Assembly (NCBI GenBank): GCA_042568205.1
Contig: JBHPJE010000001.1
Span: 158,722-222,721 of the forward strand
Length of the DNA: 64,000 nt
Direction of reading: 5' to 3'
From: JAUVDZ01 sp042568205
Lineage (GTDB): Bacteria; Patescibacteriota; Gracilibacteria; UBA1369; PNNO01
The notes under the pieces were generated by a model. That model was given only the letters and a program-made list of their open reading frames with translations. It searched no databases and was not told where the DNA came from. How positions within the stretch are numbered: the stretch's first letter is position 1; every line of letters starts with the position of its first letter. The position numbers and the translations under genes are program-made. Of the stretch, positions 24,895 to 34,416 are shown one piece after another.

Positions 24895-27450
24895 TTAAAC
24901 CTCGAGAACTAAATCCATAATTACTACTGTAATTTTTGCAATTTCACCTCTTAAAATATCATTAATCGCTTTAAATGTTCCATCTTCATAGCCTTCTATA
25001 ATTCCCATATCATATCCGTATGCAACATAAACTGCATACCAAATTGTTTCTGAAACATCAGAGAAATGAGAAACAGAAGATAAATCATAACTATCTAAAT
25101 CAACACCTTTTGCAAGCAATAGAATTTTTAATGCTTCAGCCCTGTTAACCATATTCCCTGGTCTGAAGTTTCCATCATCATAACCATCCACAATTCCAAG
25201 TTCAGCAGCTTTAGCAACATAAGTTGTGTACCATTCTGTTAAAGGAGTGTCTAAGAATGGAGCTTCATCTACAGATTCAGGAACTTCAATTCCATTCGCA
25301 AGAAGTGCGATTTTTACAATTTCTGCTCTGGTAGTTCCAACAGCAACACCAAATGTTCCATCGCCAGGACCAGTCATGATTCCAGCATTGAATAATAGAG
25401 CTATATATTCAGAAGCCCAGAAAGCAGCATCATAATCAGAGAAATTATAAGCAACTTCATCTGCAGTTAAGTCAGTAGGTTCTTCAAGTGTTCCTTCTCC
25501 AGCAAGAGTTTCTCCTTCTTCTGCAGTTGTTTCTTCACCTTCAACAACTACTTCTTCTAATTCAGTATCCCAAACATATCCTTCTTCTAAAGTACAAGTA
25601 GCACTACAACCATCATCATCATCAGTGTTCCCATCATCACATGCTTCACCAGTATCTTTTGTTCCATCACCACATTCAGCAGAAGATCCACCAGAACTAC
25701 CTCCACTTCCACCTCCGCCACCACCGGTGTCTGGAGTAAGAAGTTGATTGGTACTAGTTGGTACAGCATTTGCATCAGTTGGTCCATGATTAAGAGAAGC
25801 CATGAAAATACCTTCATCTAGTGACCCAAGAAGAAGGTCATCATCAGCTAAATCATCATTAAATTGTGGAACATAAAGTTTAACAGTTGAATTGTCAGGT
25901 ACAGCAGCAGCTAAATTAACACTTGCATAAAATTCTCTTCCACCTAAAGGAATAGGAACTCCTATAATCCAATCCCATTCCCAACTATTATCAGTTGAAT
26001 CCCAAGTACCAGCACCTAAGAGGGTGTCATCTCCACCAGCTTCAAAAGTTGCATTACCTCCATCTGCCCAAAGCATTACTGCAGGAATATAAGTTTGAGT
26101 AAGCGTACCACTATTTTTTAATGTAATTCCCATTAACTCATCAGCTGCTTTATCAACAAATCCATCATTATCTAAATCATCATAAACGTCCTTGTTTGTT
26201 GCAAAAGGTGCTAAAGAAGTATGTTTAACTGTACCCCAGGTTTGATCCATGTCATCTGTAGGACCAACTACTCCACCCACTACTACTTCTCCGCTTTCTA
26301 ATATTCCATCTCCATCATCATGAGCCACACTTTCATCACCACTAAAACCTGCTGTACCGCCTGTTCTTTCAAAGTAATAATTATTGTCACTACTCATTAA
26401 ATACCAATCTTCAATATAATCACCACTAATTCCAAGTTCACCTGCTACAGCAGCATAAGGCTGTAGAACTGTATCAGTAGCACCCCCGCCAGTAATATTT
26501 GCACCATCTGCATAAGGTGCAAATGCACGCATAATTGGTTCTGAAAATCCACCAGGTCCTGCAGGTGCAGGGACGTAATCAAAAATTCCATTATGATTTG
26601 AATCTAAGTATCCAATTTGTTCTACACCAATTCCACTAAATGAAGCACCCATATAAAAAGGAGCTCCTACACCAATTAAACAATTACCTGGGTCATACAA
26701 TATAGTGTCAAATCCAGGATCATAAAACGCAGTTGGTCCTCCTAATATATCTGCCCAAATTGGTTCACCAAAGTCGTAGACTCCATTCCCGTTATCACAT
26801 GCTAATAAATTATTTGCAAACTGAATATCTGCTGGTGGACCTATTGCAGAACCAGGAGGTGAATTAAAATTCATATAAGAAGTTGCTCCACCAATAATTG
26901 CCCAATCTCCACCGTCCATTTGACCATTACCAATTGAATCTATCCAAATTGCTTCAACACCATCATAACTACCTGCTGTTGGTGCGATAGTGCCATCAAA
27001 CCAGTATTCTGCACCTGCTACAGCAGCCTGAAATGATTGCCAAGGAGCAGTACCCTCTAGATGGATATTATCGAATGGATCTAAAATCCCATCTGTATTT
27101 ACATCTTCAATAATTGCTTCCCCTGCATCGTATGCATCATTGCTATTAGTATCCATGTAAAATTCATCTGGTAACCATATTGTGTATTGGTCACCATTCC
27201 AACTCTTTAATACGCCATCATATAATTGAGTATCATCAATTGCAGCGGCATTGTTATAAGCATCAGGTAAAAGGAATTCTAATGCTAGATTGTTTGTAGA
27301 GCCTCCATTAGCATAAACTGTCCCTATTGGAGTCATCCCAGCTTCAAGAACAGCCGAAGTAGATGCACTTGCCACACTAGCAGTGAGCATCATCAACATT
27401 GCACAAAGCGAGATTTTCGCACTGAGCATTACGTTTCGTTTTGAGAACAT
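24895..27450 (-). CDS. S-layer homology protein with Asp-rich repeats and DUF4215 Cys-rich motif
   Basis: 851 aa. Signal peptide at 1-29 (ending ASA). A long Gly/Asp/Asn-rich region (~30-580) is studded with short calcium-site-like turns such as DSNHNGIFDY and DLDNDGFVDK. A glycine linker (GGGGGSGGSSGGSS, ~580) leads into a DUF4215 myxo-type Cys motif (ECGDGTKDTGEACDDGN, ~592-627). Three SLH motifs occupy ~668-851. It is a surface-anchored, probably calcium-stabilised protein and could be the S-layer protein itself. It is a single-gene unit with its own promoter and terminator. Confidence 0.88.
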   Translation of the reverse strand: MFSKRNVMLSAKISLCAMLMMLTASVASASTSAVLEAGMTPIGTVYANGGSTNNLALEFLLPDAYNNAAAIDDTQLYDGVLKSWNGDQYTIWLPDEFYMDTNSNDAYDAGEAIIEDVNTDGILDPFDNIHLEGTAPWQSFQAAVAGAEYWFDGTIAPTAGSYDGVEAIWIDSIGNGQMDGGDWAIIGGATSYMNFNSPPGSAIGPPADIQFANNLLACDNGNGVYDFGEPIWADILGGPTAFYDPGFDTILYDPGNCLIGVGAPFYMGASFSGIGVEQIGYLDSNHNGIFDYVPAPAGPGGFSEPIMRAFAPYADGANITGGGATDTVLQPYAAVAGELGISGDYIEDWYLMSSDNNYYFERTGGTAGFSGDESVAHDDGDGILESGEVVVGGVVGPTDDMDQTWGTVKHTSLAPFATNKDVYDDLDNDGFVDKAADELMGITLKNSGTLTQTYIPAVMLWADGGNATFEAGGDDTLLGAGTWDSTDNSWEWDWIIGVPIPLGGREFYASVNLAAAVPDNSTVKLYVPQFNDDLADDDLLLGSLDEGIFMASLNHGPTDANAVPTSTNQLLTPDTGGGGGGSGGSSGGSSAECGDGTKDTGEACDDGNTDDDDGCSATCTLEEGYVWDTELEEVVVEGEETTAEEGETLAGEGTLEEPTDLTADEVAYNFSDYDAAFWASEYIALLFNAGIMTGPGDGTFGVAVGTTRAEIVKIALLANGIEVPESVDEAPFLDTPLTEWYTTYVAKAAELGIVDGYDDGNFRPGNMVNRAEALKILLLAKGVDLDSYDLSSVSHFSDVSETIWYAVYVAYGYDMGIIEGYEDGTFKAINDILRGEIAKITVVIMDLVLEV

Positions 27451-27481
27451 ATAAATTAAGGTTAATTAAACACTAAGAAAA

Positions 27482-27510
27482 AGTATATTGGCATATAGAA
27501 TAAAAGTAAA
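27482..27510 (-). promoter_or_regulatory. Promoter for the 851-aa SLH gene
   Basis: Minus strand TTTACT, 17 bases, TATACT; predicted leader about 25 nt. Confidence 0.55.
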
Positions 27511-27554
27511 ATAATGCAAATTGACACATGACTAGTTGTTTTTTCAGTTTTCTC

Positions 27555-27582
27555 TTAACATTTTCAGCAATTTTGATATAGT
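27555..27582 (+). promoter_or_regulatory. Promoter for the DUF3160-alr operon
   Basis: TTAACA, 16 bases, TATAGT; predicted leader about 24 nt with no Shine-Dalgarno sequence. Confidence 0.5.
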
Positions 27583-27612
27583 TGATTTGCCTAATTTCTA
27601 ACTTTTAAAAAT

Positions 27613-29769
27613 ATGCGTAAATTTTTCGCAGTAGCAAGCCTTATTTCAGTGCTCGCTCTTTCGTTAAACGGATGCGTTGATCAACCACCTGAACCAACAC
27701 CAGAACCAGATACAACAACTGTAGTTGCTCCAGACGCTACAACTCCTGTAGCTGAAGCATCAACTTTTGCAGAATGGACAGATAATACTGTTGATTTCAC
27801 ACCAAAAGTTGCAAATTACGAAATTAAATCTGATCTTAGTAATGTTGAATATATTGATATTCTTGCAGGACCAGTTAGCAAAGATGCAGAATTAGTAGAA
27901 AATGGATTCTATGTTGCTGAAGGATGGAGTGAAGAATTTTTCTCAATTTATGAGGAAAATAGATATGAAATGACACCAAATTTTATTACTACCGATTCAG
28001 TACTTCATACTTATCATCTTTATTTTAATTATCTTTTGAAATCATTGGAAGAAGCTGAACTTTATGATCTTGCACAGTCAATTTCTAAATCAATGATGGA
28101 GAAATCTCAGGAACAGTATGAAGCTTTAGAAGGAACAGAATGGGAGACAGCTGCAAAACGAAATGTAGCATTTTTTGCGCTTGCTTTAAGGCAGTTTAAT
28201 GATAATGCCTACGTTCCTGATCATGTTGAAGATGTGATTAAAGTTGATGGTGAAGCAATGATTGCTCATGAAGGAATAGCTGAATCTGCAGTCATGAATA
28301 GTGAAGAATTTTTAGAAGATTTTTCACAATATATACCTAGAGGCCACTACACAAAATCTGAAAAATTAAGCAAATATTTCAATGCTTTAATGTGGTATGG
28401 AAGAATGACTTTCAGACTTCAACAACCTGATGAAGTTAAATCTTCATTACTAATTATGTCAGTTTTAGATAACAATGAAGACTTATTAGCAGATTGGAAG
28501 AGATTATATGAACCTATTGGATTTTTTGTAGGTCAACCTGATGATCTTGTTTATTATGATTTTCAACCAGTAGCTTTAGAAACATTCGGAGATCTTACTT
28601 TAGAAAATCTTCAGGCAGGAAGTGTTTCTAATTTCATTTCAAAAGCTAAAGAACTCCGTGATCCGGGAGTTAATTCAATTCCTGTTTTAGGTCCAGCTTT
28701 AAATCCTAAAAGAGCTTCAGTTGAAGATAGAACTGAAGATACAAAAGGATTCCGGTTCCTTGGGCAAAGATTTACAGTTGATGCATCAATTTTCCAAAGA
28801 TTAATTGATAGAGAAGTTGAACAAAGAATGCTTCCAAATGGGCTTGATATCCCTGCTGGATTTGGCTCTGATCTTGCTTATAAATTATTGGAAGAAAAAG
28901 GAGAAACTGAATACAAAAACTATCCTGAAAACATGAATAAATTGGTTTTAGCAATCAATGAATTACCAATGTCTCAATGGACTGAGAATTTATATTGGGG
29001 ATGGATGTATACATTGAAATCTTTACTTCATGTTGATTATGCAGCTGGATATCCAATGTTCATGCAAAATGAAAACTGGAAGAAAAAAGAACTTACAACT
29101 TTCCTAGGTTCATGGGCAGAACTAAAGCACGATACGATTCTTTATGCTAAGCAGGTTTATGCAGAACTTGGCGGAGGCCCAATGATTGAAGAAAGAGATG
29201 ATCGTGGATATGTTGAACCAAATCCTGATCTTTACGCTCGTTTGGCATCTCTAACTCAACTAACTATTGATGGATTGGAACAACGCGACATTTTAAGTAC
29301 AAAGAATAATGATCAATTAACGAAACTTTACGATTTGTTAATTCAACTACGCGATATTTCAGTAAAAGAACTTCAAAATGAAACTTTAACTGATGAAGAA
29401 TATGAATTAATCAGAGTATTTGGAGGATCTCTAGAACACTTCTGGTATGAAACTTTCTCTGATGAAGAAAAACAAAGTCCAGATCTTCTAGGGGATAATC
29501 CAGCACCAATTGTCGCTGATGTAGCTACTGATCCTAATTGTTGTGTATTAGAAGTAGGAACTGGCCATGTTGAACCAATTTATGTTGTTTTCCCAATTGA
29601 AGATAAGTTACGAGTAGGTAAAGGCGGAGTTTATTCTTATTATGAATTTTCTTGGCCAATGAGTGATCGTCTTACTGATGATAAATGGAGAGATGAAGTT
29701 TTAGGGGATTGGCAAAATCCACCAGAAAGACTAGATTGGCAAACTTACTTATTGCAATTTGAAAATTAA
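27613..29769 (+). CDS. DUF3160 family lipoprotein
   Basis: 718 aa. A lipoprotein signal ends at LSLNGC (Cys21), then a Pro/Thr-rich linker and a large domain with PNFITTDSVLHTYHLYF, MLPNGLDIPAGFGSDLA, LSPxx-type helices and a C-terminal CCVLEVGTGHVEPIYVV. These match the DUF3160 family of exported bacterial proteins of unknown function. No protease or glycosidase motif is evident. The stop overlaps the next gene's TTG start by 11 nt, so the two are probably coupled. Confidence 0.85.
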   Translation: MRKFFAVASLISVLALSLNGCVDQPPEPTPEPDTTTVVAPDATTPVAEASTFAEWTDNTVDFTPKVANYEIKSDLSNVEYIDILAGPVSKDAELVENGFYVAEGWSEEFFSIYEENRYEMTPNFITTDSVLHTYHLYFNYLLKSLEEAELYDLAQSISKSMMEKSQEQYEALEGTEWETAAKRNVAFFALALRQFNDNAYVPDHVEDVIKVDGEAMIAHEGIAESAVMNSEEFLEDFSQYIPRGHYTKSEKLSKYFNALMWYGRMTFRLQQPDEVKSSLLIMSVLDNNEDLLADWKRLYEPIGFFVGQPDDLVYYDFQPVALETFGDLTLENLQAGSVSNFISKAKELRDPGVNSIPVLGPALNPKRASVEDRTEDTKGFRFLGQRFTVDASIFQRLIDREVEQRMLPNGLDIPAGFGSDLAYKLLEEKGETEYKNYPENMNKLVLAINELPMSQWTENLYWGWMYTLKSLLHVDYAAGYPMFMQNENWKKKELTTFLGSWAELKHDTILYAKQVYAELGGGPMIEERDDRGYVEPNPDLYARLASLTQLTIDGLEQRDILSTKNNDQLTKLYDLLIQLRDISVKELQNETLTDEEYELIRVFGGSLEHFWYETFSDEEKQSPDLLGDNPAPIVADVATDPNCCVLEVGTGHVEPIYVVFPIEDKLRVGKGGVYSYYEFSWPMSDRLTDDKWRDEVLGDWQNPPERLDWQTYLLQFEN

Positions 29770-30343
29770 AACAATAATTTGTTTTGTTCTTGGAGGGGGA
29801 CTTATAGTCCTCCTCTTTTTCCTTACAACTTATAAACAAATTGCATATATAAGTTTTGATGAAGGAGGATATAACATTGAAGTTAAATGGGAGATCCCAA
29901 AATACAAAATAAAAGATAAAGAAATTCCACAATACATTCCTTTAGATGAACATTTTAAGGTAGATGAAATATTGCATGGTGATTTTACTAATAATGGGAA
30001 TGAAGATTTAGCGATCTATCTATGGAAAAGAGGGAATTACGGATATGATTTGCCGTTTTGGATTCAAGAAAATGACAATTCATATAAGCAACATCTTTTT
30101 GTATATGAACAAATAGACAGATTGAATTACCGTTCAGTTTGGAATTCATCAAATCTTCCCTATATCAATAAAAAAACAATTTTAACTGATTTAGATAATG
30201 ATGGTTTGAATGAAATTGTTGTAATTGAACAACCATATGATTCAGCTTTAAGAAATATTGCAGTTTGGCAATGGGATGATTGGGGATTTAAAAACATTTG
30301 GCGAAGCAGGAGTGGTAATTTTGCTGATTTAAAATTACAATAG
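29759..30343 (+). CDS. Membrane-anchored protein with FG-GAP/VCBS-like repeats
   Basis: 194 aa from a TTG start inside the end of the DUF3160 gene. One N-terminal helix (~5-23) anchors an outside domain. GDFTNNGNEDLAIYLW and TDLDNDGLNEIVVIE resemble FG-GAP/VCBS blades, which bind calcium in beta-propellers; only two blades are present. No close family recognised. It sits between the DUF3160 and alanine racemase genes. Confidence 0.65.
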   Translation: MKIKTIICFVLGGGLIVLLFFLTTYKQIAYISFDEGGYNIEVKWEIPKYKIKDKEIPQYIPLDEHFKVDEILHGDFTNNGNEDLAIYLWKRGNYGYDLPFWIQENDNSYKQHLFVYEQIDRLNYRSVWNSSNLPYINKKTILTDLDNDGLNEIVVIEQPYDSALRNIAVWQWDDWGFKNIWRSRSGNFADLKLQ

Positions 30344-30349
30344 ATTTAC

Positions 30350-31444
30350 ATGTTAAATGATTTAAGAAAAAAATTTGGTCGAAAAATGAAAGTTCTTAAT
30401 ACAATTGAGCTTTCTTCGGCTGCTTTAATACATAATTATAAATATTATGCTAAGAAGCATCCAGAAGCCAAAATTTGCCCAGTGCTTAAATCAAATGCAT
30501 ATGGTCATGGTTTAATTGAGATTGCGCGGATTTGTGAAAAACTCCGACCACCTTATTTAATTGTTGATAGTTTTTATGAAGCTTTGGAACTTAAAAAAGC
30601 AGGAGTTAAAACTCCATGTTTAATTATTGGATATACTCTCCCGGAAAATTACAAGGACATGTCTTTTAATAATGTGGCTGTGAGTATTTTGGATCTTAAT
30701 ACGATACACGCACTTGGTCGTCTTAATAAAAAAGTTAAGGTTCATTTAAAAATTGATACAGGAATGCATCGGCAGGGAATTTTAATAGATGATCTTCCTG
30801 AGGCTCTTGAATTGATCTCGAAATATAAAAAACTTGAATTAGAAGGCATTTTTACTCATTTGGCTGATGCTGATAATTCTAAAAAAACATTCACCATAAG
30901 CCAGGTTAATAAATTTAAAAAAGCAATTAAAAATATTGATGTTAAGTGGAAGCATATTTCAGCAACTGCTGGTGCCGGTATTATTAAAGATAAGAATTTC
31001 AATATGATCAGGATTGGTCTTGGTCTTTATGGAGATAGTCCAATTGATAAAGATGCAAAAAACCTAAAACCTATAATGAGGTTTTCTTCAACTTTAATTG
31101 ATATTAAGACTTTAAAAAAAGGCGATTGCGTTAGTTATGGATGCACTTTTAAAGCTAAACAAAACATGAAAATTGGACTTATACCAGCTGGTTATTATGA
31201 GGGGATTGATCGAAGATTGAGTAATAAGGGATATGTTTATTACGGAAATGTAAAATGTAAAATTTTAGGACGTGTTTGTATGAATTTGTGCGTGATTGAT
31301 TTATCGCAAGTAAAGGGAGTGCGAAAGGGCGCAAAGATTGATATTATTAAAAGCAATGTTCGAGAAATTGCAGAATTAAGTGAAACAATTTCATATGTTG
31401 TTTGGACAAAAATTTCACCAACAATAAGAAGGGTGGCAAAATAA
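30350..31444 (+). CDS. alr: Alanine racemase
   Basis: 364 aa PLP enzyme that interconverts L- and D-alanine for peptidoglycan. The PLP lysine lies in VLKSNAYGHG (Lys47), the catalytic tyrosine in VSYGCTFKAK, and the phosphate-binding HISATAGAG and IRIGLGLYG are present. The C-terminal beta domain has GRVCMNLCVIDLS. The first 12 residues are extra; the ATG giving MKVLNTIELSS (position 13) may be the true start. It is the last gene of the DUF3160 unit (6 nt gap). Its presence implies a cell wall with D-alanine. Confidence 0.93.
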   Translation: MLNDLRKKFGRKMKVLNTIELSSAALIHNYKYYAKKHPEAKICPVLKSNAYGHGLIEIARICEKLRPPYLIVDSFYEALELKKAGVKTPCLIIGYTLPENYKDMSFNNVAVSILDLNTIHALGRLNKKVKVHLKIDTGMHRQGILIDDLPEALELISKYKKLELEGIFTHLADADNSKKTFTISQVNKFKKAIKNIDVKWKHISATAGAGIIKDKNFNMIRIGLGLYGDSPIDKDAKNLKPIMRFSSTLIDIKTLKKGDCVSYGCTFKAKQNMKIGLIPAGYYEGIDRRLSNKGYVYYGNVKCKILGRVCMNLCVIDLSQVKGVRKGAKIDIIKSNVREIAELSETISYVVWTKISPTIRRVAK

Positions 31445-31468
31445 AGGCCCCCATTTCTGGAGGCCTTT
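31443..31468 (-). terminator. Intrinsic terminator between convergent alr and 32252 gene
   Basis: AAAGGCCTCCA, GAAA tetraloop, TGGGGGCCTTT on the minus strand, followed by TATTTTG. The one irregular pair is G-U on the minus strand but C-A on the plus strand, so it mainly serves the minus-strand gene. It may also stop alr. Confidence 0.75.
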
Positions 31469-31487
31469 ACTAAATTTTATTTAAAAT

Positions 31488-32252
31488 TTATTTTCGATTA
31501 AGAGAATCTAATAATTCTCCACCTTTTTTTTGAATAAATGCGACCAATCCTAAGTAACTTGCTTGTACTCTTGGATTCGTAACTGCTGGAGCTTCCAGTT
31601 TTTCAAAATCAAGATTTTTTAATGAAGTTAAAGGAAGTGGTAATTTAATCCATCCAAGTTTAGAAACTTTTTGAACAAACTCTTGAAGTTGAAACGGATT
31701 TCTCAGACCTCGTGCAAATTGTAGAGCTCTTGTAATAGATTTTGTTTCAATTTCATTAATTTCTCTTTGTAATTTATACAATAAATCAGTTGCTGGTTTG
31801 CTTTCTACTTGAGGAATTCTTAAGTTCCCAATATCTGGAATTTTTGAATCTGCAAGTTGTGAACCTTCCAGGAATCCTGACATAATTGCTTTTTGAACTA
31901 AAGCATTTAATTGTTCCTTACCTTCACTACCAGGTTTGATCTGGCTTACTTGTTTAACCATTGCAGTGATTTGAGGTTTTTTTCTGGCTAGATATCTTCC
32001 TCTGGTATCAGCGTCTCCGAGTAAAGTTCCAAGTCTTTCGACTTTTAAATCTTCAAGTTCAACACCAACTTCTTGTACCACTTTATTTCTTGTAGCACCA
32101 CTAGCTTCACTAATGATTGTTTCAACTTCAGAAATGTCTTGATCCATTACTTTTAATTTATCAAGTTGAGCATTTTGAAGTCTTACCTCTTCAACAGATT
32201 GTTGAGCTCTTTGAGCTAGGCTTAGTTTTCTTTCAGCAGACATATTTTTCAT
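31488..32252 (-). CDS. Hypothetical helical protein, ~254 aa
   Basis: No family recognised. Starts at 32252 (MKNMSAERK) or 32243 (MSAERK). The longer frame to 32303 overlaps the promoter and is rejected. Composition is Gln/Glu/Lys/Leu-rich and helical, without signal peptide or membrane helix. It is a monocistronic unit with one of the best promoters in the window, so it may be well expressed. Confidence 0.7.
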   Translation of the reverse strand: MKNMSAERKLSLAQRAQQSVEEVRLQNAQLDKLKVMDQDISEVETIISEASGATRNKVVQEVGVELEDLKVERLGTLLGDADTRGRYLARKKPQITAMVKQVSQIKPGSEGKEQLNALVQKAIMSGFLEGSQLADSKIPDIGNLRIPQVESKPATDLLYKLQREINEIETKSITRALQFARGLRNPFQLQEFVQKVSKLGWIKLPLPLTSLKNLDFEKLEAPAVTNPRVQASYLGLVAFIQKKGGELLDSLNRK

Positions 32253-32274
32253 GGTTAAATTTATAAAGGATATT

Positions 32275-32303
32275 ATTGTACGACAAAAACAAGAACTTGT
32301 CAA
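32275..32303 (-). promoter_or_regulatory. Strong sigma70-type promoter for the 254-aa gene
   Basis: Minus strand TTGACA, 17 bases, TACAAT; predicted leader 16-25 nt. Confidence 0.7.
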
Positions 32304-32358
32304 GTATTAATTAATGAATGACAAATTCACTACTTTTAAGACAATAAAACCTTTTGCA

Positions 32359-33654
32359 TTACGGAGTTAACCTTGCGATCATGCGAGGAAATGGTATAGT
32401 CTCGCGGATATGCTTCGTGCCACAAATCCAACCAGTAATACGCTCTAGGCCGTATCCAAAGCCACTATGGGGCACTGAACCGTATTTTCTGAGGTCTAAA
32501 TACCAATCAAAGGCTTCTAATGGCAATTTATGCTCTTTTATGCGCTTAACTAATGTGTCGTAGTCATCTTCACGTTGTGATCCGCCAATAATCTCTCCAT
32601 AACCTTCAGGAGCTAGTAAATCGCAGCATAAAGCCTTAGATTCGTCTTCTGGGTCCCTTTTCATGTAAAAAGCTTTAACTTCAGCAGGGTATTTTTCAAC
32701 AAAGATCGGTTGATCGTATTTTTTAGTTAAAATTGTCTCATCATCTCCACCTAAATCGTGGTTTTCTTGTATATCTGAGCCCATTTCCTGAAGTTCTTTT
32801 ACCACTTCTGTATGCGTTTTTCTAATAAATGGAGCTTTAATTTTTTCTAAAGGTTCAATATCCCTCTCAAGCACTTTTAATTCTTTTTTGTTGTTCTCAA
32901 GCACTTTTTTAAGGATGTGAAGGATTAATCCTTCCTGAATTTCCATATTTTCTTCATGTTCAACAAATGCTGCTTCTGCATCCATCATCCAGAATTCTGT
33001 TAAATGACGCCGCGTTTTAGACTTTTCTGCCCTAAATACTGGCCCAAAATCAAAACATTTACCTACAGAATAGATTGCAGCTTCAATATAAAGCTGCCCA
33101 GATTGGCTTAAATATGCCTTTCCTTCGTCAAAATAGTCCATTTCAAAGAGTTCAGTAGTTCCTTCACATGCATTTGGTGTTAAAATCGGAGAATCGATCT
33201 TAATAAAGCCATTTTCATTCAAATATTCATATGTTGCATTGATAATTGTGTTTCTAACCTTCTGAATAGCCCATTGTTTGCTTGATCTAAGCCATAAATG
33301 ACGATTATTAAGCAAGAAATCTGGTCCATGTTCCTTTTTTGAGATGGGATATTCATGTTTATTTAAATGATGAATCTCAATATCCTTTACCTGAAGCTCA
33401 AAAACATCGTCATGCTTAGGGTGAGCAGTAATCTCCCCAGTGCATGAAAGAGCAGATTCCATGGTTAATTCATCACCTTTGGCAAACACTTCTTCAGAAA
33501 CATCATCTTTAAAAACAATACCCTGAATCATACCTGTGCCATCACGAAGCTGTAAAAAGTGGAGTTTTCCGCTTCCACGCTTATTATACATCCATCCACG
33601 AACAGTAACTTCTTTACCAACGTGGTCTTTTATTTGATCAATTGGAACTATCAT
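32359..33654 (-). CDS. asnS: Asparaginyl-tRNA synthetase
   Basis: 431 aa class II synthetase charging tRNA-Asn with asparagine. An N-terminal OB-fold anticodon-binding domain (VTVRGWMYNKRGSGKLHFLQLRDG) is followed by the catalytic domain with motif 2 (FRAEKSKTRRHLTEFWMMDAE, positions ~210-230) and motif 3 (GFGYGLERI). The RHLTEFWM segment separates it from lysyl enzymes, and the length and HLWLRSS-type region fit AsnS rather than AspS. A direct route to Asn-tRNA is therefore present. No convincing promoter was seen upstream. Confidence 0.94.
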   Translation of the reverse strand: MIVPIDQIKDHVGKEVTVRGWMYNKRGSGKLHFLQLRDGTGMIQGIVFKDDVSEEVFAKGDELTMESALSCTGEITAHPKHDDVFELQVKDIEIHHLNKHEYPISKKEHGPDFLLNNRHLWLRSSKQWAIQKVRNTIINATYEYLNENGFIKIDSPILTPNACEGTTELFEMDYFDEGKAYLSQSGQLYIEAAIYSVGKCFDFGPVFRAEKSKTRRHLTEFWMMDAEAAFVEHEENMEIQEGLILHILKKVLENNKKELKVLERDIEPLEKIKAPFIRKTHTEVVKELQEMGSDIQENHDLGGDDETILTKKYDQPIFVEKYPAEVKAFYMKRDPEDESKALCCDLLAPEGYGEIIGGSQREDDYDTLVKRIKEHKLPLEAFDWYLDLRKYGSVPHSGFGYGLERITGWICGTKHIRETIPFPRMIARLTP

Positions 33655-33717
33655 AATTTATACTTAAATTTTAATAACAGTACTAATTTACAGGCGCACT
33701 AATAATTAGGCAAGTGC

Positions 33718-33746
33718 TTTACACAAGCGAAAAATTGTAGTATAAT
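33718..33746 (+). promoter_or_regulatory. Strong promoter for the 33775-36873 surface-protein operon
   Basis: TTTACA, 17 bases, TATAAT; predicted leader about 22 nt. Confidence 0.7.
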
Positions 33747-33774
33747 ATACATGGAAAAATAAAACAAAAATAAA

Positions 33775-34410
33775 TTGGAGTACGCTCACGTTCGGAAAGC
33801 ACGGGAAAAGCTTGAAATAAGTATTATTCTTAATATTGTACTTTTGGTGGTAGTAGTTTCAGGTTTATTTTATGTGTTTTTAAATGCTCCAACCCGCTAT
33901 TTTATTGGTTCATTATTTACCCGTCCTCAAACAATAATGGTTGAAGATGTGAAATCAGGAGCATTCACTATTGAATATATTAATGCTTTTAAAACAGAAG
34001 AGGTTTCTTTAGGAGCTTCAAATGTGAATATAGGAGATTTTAATTTGAATTCAAGTTATGAGCCTATTGAAGCACACAGTTTAAATTTTGTATTTGAAAG
34101 TCCAGCAAAAGATATGATAAAAAATCTTACTTTAATTGTTGATGATGAATTTTATGAAAATGTTGAATTTATATGGCTTGATAATCATACATTAAGTCTT
34201 AGTTTTGGAGCTGATCCTTTGATAATCAAAGATACTCGAAATATTAAGATTAATGCCGATTTCACTGACATAAAAACTCAATCATCAGTAATGGTGATGC
34301 ATTTTTCATTCGCTGATCTTACTGGATCCGCAACAAAACAAGTAATTCTAAATCAGGGAATTATAAATGATACTCCTGATCCGAAACCGCAATCAATAAT
34401 TTTTAATTAA
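33775..34410 (+). CDS. Membrane-anchored hypothetical protein, 211 aa
   Basis: No family recognised. It starts at TTG 33775, the only usable start between the promoter and the membrane helix. Residues ~15-36 form a transmembrane segment (IILNIVLLVVVVSGLFYVF) after a short basic N-terminus. The rest is a beta-rich outside domain, possibly a cohesin- or Ig-like sandwich. The next gene starts 6 nt later. Both probably act on the cell surface. Confidence 0.65.
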   Translation: MEYAHVRKAREKLEISIILNIVLLVVVVSGLFYVFLNAPTRYFIGSLFTRPQTIMVEDVKSGAFTIEYINAFKTEEVSLGASNVNIGDFNLNSSYEPIEAHSLNFVFESPAKDMIKNLTLIVDDEFYENVEFIWLDNHTLSLSFGADPLIIKDTRNIKINADFTDIKTQSSVMVMHFSFADLTGSATKQVILNQGIINDTPDPKPQSIIFN

Positions 34411-34416
34411 AATATT

